NCBI GenBank assembly: GCA_047518225.1
Contig: JAKZRK010000189.1
Span: forward strand, 1 to 12,579
DNA from: GCA-2731375 sp047518225
GTDB taxonomy: Bacteria; Pseudomonadota; Alphaproteobacteria; GCA-2731375
Direction of reading: 5' to 3'
Length of the DNA stretch: 12,579 nt
Made by a program: the position numbers and the translations under genes. The notes below the pieces were generated by a model that ran no database searches, was not told the origin of the DNA, and saw only the letters and a list, made by a program, of their open reading frames with translations. Each line of letters starts with the position of its first letter. The stretch's first letter is position 1. This document shows positions 6,452 to 12,579 of this stretch, in pieces.

Positions 6452-7353
6452 AGGTTCGAAGCGGAGGGCTCGAAACCGCTGGCCCGTTCGTCGGAACCGG
6501 TGGTGACAAGCTCGCTTGCCGGATCGCCGGCGACGCGGGTGTGCCGCATGATGCGCACTTCGTTAAAGTCATAGGGCCGCGCCTCGTGTAGAACGCAGCG
6601 GTTATCCCAGATGATGACGTCGCCCGGCTGCCAGCCGTGCGCGTAAATACGGGGTGGCTGACAAGCGAATGTGACCAGTTCGTCCAACAGCTCTTGTGCC
6701 TCTGCGTCATCGAGCCCGGGAATACGGTAAGCGTGACGGCCTATGAAAAGCGACTTGCGGCCGGTAACCGGGTGCGTCTTTACCAACGGGCGCAGTGGCG
6801 CGCCCTTGTTATGGTAGCCGTAACCGGCGCCCGTTTCGACAATATATCCAATCTTGGCTTGCGACTGATACAGCGAATGATAGGCGGAAAGGCCGTCGAT
6901 GCGTTCCTTTTTGTCCTCGTCCAGGGCATCATAGGCGGCGCGCATGTCGGCCCACGCCGTCTCGCCTCCCGCCGAGGGTACCACCTGCGCCGATAGCACG
7001 GATGCCTTGGCCGCCAATGGCATGTACGAACTATCCGTATGCCAGCCTTCATTGCCGCGCAGCGTTTTGTAGCGATGATCCTCGGGCTGCAAAACGCTGC
7101 CGTCCGGCTTTTGGTTACTGATGGAGACGGCTTTGTGATCCGTGCTTCCGCGCAACAGCTCGATCTCGCCAAACCGGTTGGAGAATGCGATCTGCGCCTT
7201 ATCGTCCAGGTTCTGCCCCGGAAAAATCAACAATGCATGCTCGTGAAAGGCATCCTCCACGAGGCGCCACGTGGCGTCGTCCAGGCCGGCAAGGTCGATA
7301 TCGGCGATCTTGGCGCCCAGAGTGGCGTCAAGGGGCGTGATGGTCGGCTGCAT
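6448..7353 (-). CDS. TauD/TfdA-family Fe(II)/2-oxoglutarate-dependent dioxygenase
   Basis: This 301-residue protein has the usual length and motifs of TauD/TfdA enzymes, which hydroxylate substrates such as taurine, sulfonates or aryloxyacids while decarboxylating 2-oxoglutarate. The iron-binding facial triad is visible: H105-x-D107 (GWHTDSSY) and H256 (WDNRCVLHEARP). R267 (VRIMRHTR) is the candidate 2-oxoglutarate ligand. The start is placed at ATG 7353, preceded by GGAG with a 7-base gap. The frame is open to 7455 but the extra 34 residues look unlike the family. The sequence does not distinguish taurine from other substrates, and no sulfonate transporter lies nearby. The stop codon falls inside a repeat arm, so the C-terminal residues may have been altered by that insertion. 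Confidence 0.92.
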   Translation of the reverse strand: MQPTITPLDATLGAKIADIDLAGLDDATWRLVEDAFHEHALLIFPGQNLDDKAQIAFSNRFGEIELLRGSTDHKAVSISNQKPDGSVLQPEDHRYKTLRGNEGWHTDSSYMPLAAKASVLSAQVVPSAGGETAWADMRAAYDALDEDKKERIDGLSAYHSLYQSQAKIGYIVETGAGYGYHNKGAPLRPLVKTHPVTGRKSLFIGRHAYRIPGLDDAEAQELLDELVTFACQPPRIYAHGWQPGDVIIWDNRCVLHEARPYDFNEVRIMRHTRVAGDPASELVTTGSDERASGFEPSASNL

Positions 7354-7401
7354 GGGATACTCCTGCTTCGATAGGTTGCGCCACGGCAGCGCCATGCGTG
7401 A

Positions 7402-7432
7402 CCATACTGCCGCGTTCGGATGCGCAGTATGG
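7402..7432. other. Stem-loop between clpB and the dioxygenase gene
   Basis: CCATACTGC (7402-7410) pairs perfectly with GCAGTATGG (7424-7432) around a 13-base loop. It lies 66 bases beyond the clpB stop and 49 bases before the dioxygenase start. There is no T-run on either side, so it is not a standard terminator. An operator for the dioxygenase gene or a 3'-end mRNA hairpin are possible. Confidence 0.35.
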
Positions 7433-7467
7433 CCAGGAACAGGCAACAAAGGCAAGCCTGCGGCAGC

Positions 7468-7483
7468 CCCGCCGGCTAGCGGG
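7468..7483 (-). terminator. Possible weak terminator after clpB
   Basis: On the minus strand CCCGC (7483-7479) and GCGGG (7472-7468) form a GC-rich five-base stem with a six-base loop, 14 bases after the clpB stop. No uridine run follows directly, so factor-independent termination is doubtful. Confidence 0.2.
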
Positions 7484-7497
7484 CGCGCGAGCGTTCC

Positions 7498-10107
<2,610 letters not shown>

Positions 10108-10234
10108 TTCACATCCCTTTCAAGCACGCCTTGGGGCGGCCAAATTTTCGCTTTTCGGTGGCCCGCCATCAACGCCTTGCAGTCCATGCCCGGTCCTTCT
10201 ATGAAGCAACCACGGCAGCTCATAACACTTCCTG

Positions 10235-10263
10235 AATATGGTGTTGCCAACGCGCAACACAAG
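10235..10263 (-). promoter_or_regulatory. Candidate RpoH (heat-shock) promoter of clpB
   Basis: On the minus strand CTTGTG (10263-10258) and CATATT (10240-10235) are separated by exactly 17 bases. Alphaproteobacterial RpoH promoters are typically CTTGAC, 17 bases, C-Y-T-A-T-N-T, so this is a good though imperfect match in the expected place for a ClpB gene. It would give a leader of roughly 120 bases. The spacer is almost filled by a perfect inverted repeat. Confidence 0.45.
10241..10260. promoter_or_regulatory. Inverted repeat in the clpB-MOSC divergent region
   Basis: GTGTTGC (10241-10247) and GCAACAC (10254-10260) are perfect 7-base arms around CAACGC. The repeat occupies the spacer of the candidate heat-shock promoter and could be an operator for clpB, for the divergent MOSC gene, or for both. 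It does not resemble the CIRCE element. Confidence 0.4.
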
Positions 10264-10335
10264 GTTCCATCACGTCGCAAAATAGCCGTTAGAGAGGCCT
10301 TTTTTACCTGAAGAAGGGCAAGATTCGAGATAACA

Positions 10336-11094
10336 ATGAGCCGTATCGCACAAATATACCGCTATCCGGTAAAGGGTTTAAGCCCGGAGCCATTGCCAAG
10401 GACCACAGTATCGCCCGGGCGTTGCATTCCCATGGACCGCGCCTTTGCCTTGGCCCACGGCTCGACCCAGTTCGACGCGGCCAATCCGAAATTTCTGCCG
10501 AAAAGCAAATTTCTGATGCTGGCGCGCAATGAACGGCTGGCGGCATTGCGCAGCCGCTACCACGATGAGAGCCAGGAATTGGTGATCGAGCGGGACGGCA
10601 AGCAGGTCGCCCGTGGCCGTCTGGACCTGCCCGTGGGACGGCAGATGATAGAACAATTCTTTGCCGCCTATTTGGCCGGCGAAGTGCGCGGCAGCCCAAA
10701 ATTATTGCGCGCCGGGGACCATACCTTTTCCGATGTGCCCCGCCATTGCATCTCGGCGATCAATATTTCCAGCTTGCGGGAGTTGGAACGGGTGATGAAA
10801 GTGCCCCTCGATCCCCTGCGCTTTCGCGGCAATCTGTATTTCGACACCGGCGTGCCCTGGCAGGAGTTCGATTGGTGCGATAATGAATTTCAGATTGGCG
10901 ACGGCGTGGTGGTTCGGGCCGTGTCCAGGATCGTACGTTGCGCGGCGACCAATGTGAATTTGGAGACCGCCAGCCGTGACGTCAACATACCATTGCAATT
11001 GCAACAGGCATTTGGCCACGGGGACATGGGCATTTATCTGGAAGTGGTCCAGGGCGGCACGATCAGCCTGGGCGACAGGGTAACCCCGCCATAA
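10336..11094 (+). CDS. MOSC-domain protein (YcbX/mARC-like)
   Basis: This 252-residue protein has the MOSC N-terminal beta-barrel motif at its start (IYRYPVKGLSPE, 6-17) and a C-terminal MOSC domain at about 130-250. MOSC proteins bind the molybdenum cofactor and act in Moco-dependent reduction or sulfur transfer. The family's conserved cysteine is C202 within RIVRCAATNVN, followed by T211 (ETASRDVNIP) and the FGHGDMGIYLEV motif (226-237). It lacks the C-terminal 2Fe-2S ferredoxin domain found in YcbX, so an electron partner would be separate. The start ATG has only a weak ribosome site (GAGA). It is divergent from clpB and convergent with DUF4167, with just 10 bases between stop codons. It interrupts, on the opposite strand, the DUF4167-clpB pair. 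Its substrate is unknown. Confidence 0.9.
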   Translation: MSRIAQIYRYPVKGLSPEPLPRTTVSPGRCIPMDRAFALAHGSTQFDAANPKFLPKSKFLMLARNERLAALRSRYHDESQELVIERDGKQVARGRLDLPVGRQMIEQFFAAYLAGEVRGSPKLLRAGDHTFSDVPRHCISAINISSLRELERVMKVPLDPLRFRGNLYFDTGVPWQEFDWCDNEFQIGDGVVVRAVSRIVRCAATNVNLETASRDVNIPLQLQQAFGHGDMGIYLEVVQGGTISLGDRVTPP

Positions 11095-11104
11095 CGAATT
11101 GTGT

Positions 11105-11848
11105 CTAGCTGGATTCGACGTCCTCTGGCACATCGACGGGCGCGCCATCGCTTTCCGCCACCGTTGCGTCCGCCGCCGGGCGGCGCCTGCGGCGCGGTTG
11201 CCGGCGGGGGGCGGCCTCGACATTTTCGGCGCCATTGTCATCCTGGTCACCGCCACCACGATTTGGTTTATCGCGGCGATGGGCGCCATTGCCCGTGCGG
11301 TCGCCGCGTTCGGACATTGCCGCCAAATCCGCCGGATTCATGGGCGTGCCGCGCGCTTCATCCGCCGTCACGGCGCTTGCCTCCCCGGTCAATGCGTCGC
11401 CGGTGCCGCTATGCTCACGATCGGCCGTCCCGACATCATCCGTATCATTGCCGCGGCCGTCGCCGGCAATTTCAACAACTGCCTCTTCGGCCACGACCGC
11501 CGATTGCTCGTCGCCGGCCGCCGCCCTCTCGTTGCCACGTTCACCGCGATTTGGCTGCTCTTGCCGCCGGACATCGCGCTGTTCGTTCTCACCAGCCTGC
11601 GGTTTGGCGGCTTGCACCAGGCGGTAATAATGTTCCGCATGCTGAAAGTAGTTTTCCGCCGCGACGCGGTCACCGGATAGGACCGCATCGCGCCCCAGCG
11701 TCTGGTATTTGTCATATACCGTCGACGCCGTGCCGCGAATTTTTACCTCCGGGCCACTGCTGTCATAACTACGATTGGGGGAATTGTTAAACCCCCTGCG
11801 ACCGCTTGGACGGCCACGTCCCCGTCTCTGGGGTGCGTTCTGTCTCAT
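11105..11848 (-). CDS. DUF4167 domain-containing protein
   Basis: This 247-residue protein begins MRQNAPQRRGRGRPSGRR, the basic Arg/Gly-rich opening typical of the family. The conserved DUF4167 core follows: SGPEVKIRGTA (31-41), a helical segment, then AENYFQHAEHYYRLVQA (64-80). The rest is a low-complexity, charged, probably disordered tail with an arginine cluster (RRQPRRRRR) near residue 220. The family is found in Alphaproteobacteria and has no established function. The basic N-terminus suggests nucleic-acid binding (inference). The frame is open to 11890 (TTG), but ATG 11848 is preferred because the product then starts as relatives do. A weak ribosome site precedes it. In many relatives this gene lies beside clpB and downstream of prmC/prfA. 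Here the upstream genes are absent and replaced by repeats and an insertion sequence. Confidence 0.9.
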   Translation of the reverse strand: MRQNAPQRRGRGRPSGRRGFNNSPNRSYDSSGPEVKIRGTASTVYDKYQTLGRDAVLSGDRVAAENYFQHAEHYYRLVQAAKPQAGENEQRDVRRQEQPNRGERGNERAAAGDEQSAVVAEEAVVEIAGDGRGNDTDDVGTADREHSGTGDALTGEASAVTADEARGTPMNPADLAAMSERGDRTGNGAHRRDKPNRGGGDQDDNGAENVEAAPRRQPRRRRRPAADATVAESDGAPVDVPEDVESS

Positions 11849-12189
11849 AGCACCGTCTTGAGTTGTGTCTACAATTGAACGCCAATTCAAGGTTCCCGCG
11901 CTCGATCCATCAACTCGGTATTTCTACCGCAAGCCAGCCGCTGAATTTCCAGCGGGCAGACTAATCGCCAATGCCTTCGATCGAACCAAGACATACCATT
12001 TGCATTCAAGTTGTCCGTACAACGTCGGCCTAATTATCGGCCACAGATATCTCGTTAGCATTGTGGGTATGTCTAATCGGAACCGTTCGCCCCATCACGA
12101 CAGCTGTTTTTTCTGATCGCGACGGTCGTTCCTTGCCGTTCACCTAGGAACCTAGCCGTTTACGGCGGAAATTCCAACCTTTTTTTTGC
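11849..12189. other. 341-bp intergenic region without convincing gene
   Basis: The region between the DUF4167 start and the repeat element is less GC-rich than the genes. An 83-codon open frame (11865-12116, plus strand, GTG start) lacks a ribosome site and any recognisable domain, and I do not call it. The DUF4167 promoter should lie at the left end, where TTGAA and TTCAA form a small inverted repeat (about 11875-11890) but no clear -35/-10 pair is evident. An eight-T run at about 12180-12187 follows GGAAATTCC, which is too small a hairpin for a confident terminator. Confidence 0.5.
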
Positions 12190-12232
12190 CTAGAGCGGTT
12201 CTGGGCTATTCTGACCCATTTGATGGCGTCCA

Positions 12233-12309
12233 TAAGCCATTCGGGTAGGCGCGCCGCGCAGCGCGATATGGTATATCGGGCAAGCGGCGCAACGCATCCG
12301 AATGGCTTA
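12233..12309. repeat. Hairpin A of the MITE-like element
   Basis: Three nested perfect stems are visible: TAAGCCATTCGG (12233-12244) with CCGAATGGCTTA (12298-12309), GCGCCGC (12251-12257) with GCGGCGC (12284-12290), and the tip CGATAT (12264-12269) GGT ATATCG (12273-12278). Unpaired segments between them are short, giving one long interrupted hairpin. Confidence 0.85.
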
Positions 12310-12330
12310 GGGTCGCCACCGAAGGCCGCA

Positions 12331-12415
12331 CACCAAGGCCCCGTGGCGGCGTTGCGGTTCTTGGACGATGTCCCACATCGACCCGCGAACCGCGCCTACC
12401 CACCGGGCCTTGGTG
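12331..12415. repeat. Hairpin B of the MITE-like element
   Basis: The architecture parallels hairpin A. CACCAAGGCCC (12331-12341) pairs with GGGCCTTGGTG (12405-12415), GCGGTTC (12354-12360) with GAACCGC (12387-12393), and the tip is CGATGT (12366-12371) CCC ACATCG (12375-12380). Its reverse complement shares GGGTAGGCGCG and CGCAACGC with hairpin A in corresponding positions, so A and B look like diverged inverted copies of one unit. Confidence 0.85.
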
Positions 12416-12454
12416 AGCGGTCAAATGGGTCAGAATAACCCGGAACCGCTCTAG

Positions 12455-12579
12455 GGCCTGTTGAGATTCATCGAGAATTTATGATCCCGGAGCATACATA
12501 AATCATTGCCTCGAAGCTCGTGTCGGTTTTGCAGGCTCTCATGGCGATGCCTTTGAACTCCTTGAGTTTGCCGAAAAAA
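12455..12579 (-). mobile_element. End of an IS5-family insertion sequence (runs off the window)
   Basis: Immediately after the CTAG that ends the MITE-like element, the sequence GGCCTGTTGAGATTCATC resembles an IS5-family terminus and is followed by the 3' end of a transposase gene on the minus strand. The other end lies outside the window, so the length and the target duplication cannot be checked. Confidence 0.65.
12468..12579 (-). CDS. IS5-family transposase, C-terminal fragment
   Basis: The last 36 codons before TGA (12470-12468) read FFGKLKEFKGIAMRACKTD, then TSFEAMIYVCSGIINSR. This is the characteristic C-terminus of IS5-family DDE transposases, in particular the IS427-like group, where relatives read IENFFxKLKEFRxIATRYDKTD...INSR. 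The catalytic glutamate should lie just upstream, beyond the window edge. The gene is 5' truncated only by the window. Whether the whole transposase is intact cannot be seen. Some departures from the usual RYDKTD segment (RACKTD here) may indicate a decaying copy. Confidence 0.75.
   Translation of the reverse strand, partial: FFGKLKEFKGIAMRACKTDTSFEAMIYVCSGIINSR

Larger units (their letters stand above)
12190..12454. mobile_element. 265-bp MITE-like element with 34-bp terminal inverted repeats
   Basis: The left arm (12190-12223, starting CTAGAGCGGTTCTGGG) and right arm (12421-12454, ending CCCGGAACCGCTCTAG) are inverted repeats matching in 32 of 34 positions. Between them lie two long self-complementary hairpins (12233-12309 and 12331-12415), so a single strand could fold into a closed outer stem with two branches. 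It encodes no transposase. The ends read TA-GAGCGG and CCGCTC-TA, compatible with a TA target duplication as in IS630/Tc1-type MITEs, but CTAG could also simply be part of the repeat. Solo arm copies at 5519-5552 and 6423-6451 show that the family is dispersed. No family name is recognised. Confidence 0.85.

Noticed and set aside
7354..7455. 34-residue upstream extension of the TauD-family protein
   Set aside because: A strong GGAG site precedes ATG 7353, and the extension contains the stem-loop at 7402-7432 and does not look like family sequence.
10286..10305. Terminator before the MOSC gene (AGGCCT followed by a T-run)
   Set aside because: The self-complementary part is too short to form a stable stem, and the position is upstream of both divergent genes.
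11865..12116. 83-codon plus-strand open frame upstream of DUF4167
   Set aside because: It has a GTG start without a ribosome site, no recognisable domain, and overlaps the likely DUF4167 promoter region.
12190..12454. CRISPR array or tRNA-like cloverleaf
   Set aside because: There are no regularly spaced direct repeats, and the two-branched fold lacks a D-loop, anticodon arm and T-arm sequences. It is better explained as a MITE-like inverted-repeat element.

Overview
The window is from a high-GC (roughly 60%) alphaproteobacterium. The strongest evidence is a DUF4167 protein, a family essentially restricted to Alphaproteobacteria, next to clpB, which is a common alphaproteobacterial gene order. 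The alphaproteobacterial style of the heat-shock promoter candidate and of the repeats fits this. I cannot name a genus from the sequence.

Layout. (1) 1-153: short flank without a gene. (2) 154-4598, minus strand: a two-gene RND efflux operon. A membrane-fusion adaptor with a TTG start is followed, with an ATGA overlap, by the inner-membrane RND pump. No outer-membrane factor or regulator is adjacent. (3) 4599-4803: a repeat-rich gap that should hold the efflux promoter. (4) 4804-5404, minus strand: a type II toxin-antitoxin pair. An AbrB/MazE-like antitoxin is followed by a Doc-family toxin. The antitoxin is frameshifted in a run of six C, while the toxin is intact. (5) 5651-6415, plus strand: a short-chain dehydrogenase. 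(6) 6448-7353, minus strand: a TauD/TfdA-type Fe(II)/2-oxoglutarate dioxygenase, convergent with the dehydrogenase. (7) 7498-10107, minus strand: the disaggregase clpB, with a candidate RpoH promoter upstream. (8) 10336-11094, plus strand: a MOSC-domain protein, divergent from clpB. (9) 11105-11848, minus strand: the DUF4167 protein. (10) 11849-12189: no convincing gene. (11) 12190-12454: a 265-bp MITE-like element with 34-bp terminal inverted repeats enclosing two elaborate hairpins. (12) 12455-12579: the end of an IS5-family element abutting the MITE's CTAG terminus.

The most interesting signal is a dispersed repeat. The 34-bp arm of the 265-bp element recurs as a solo copy at 5519-5552, and a degenerate opposite-orientation copy lies at 6423-6451. 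These two arms face each other like terminal inverted repeats and bracket exactly one gene, the dehydrogenase. The right-hand one also supplies the TauD stop codon. A shorter arm-end match lies just beyond the RND stop codon (136-149). The repeat family appears to have moved through most of the intergenic spaces here and may have carried or framed the dehydrogenase.

Functionally the genes are mostly independent modules: efflux, toxin-antitoxin, two oxidoreductases of unknown substrate, and the conserved clpB/DUF4167 block. ClpB acts with DnaK in protein disaggregation. No single pathway links the window.
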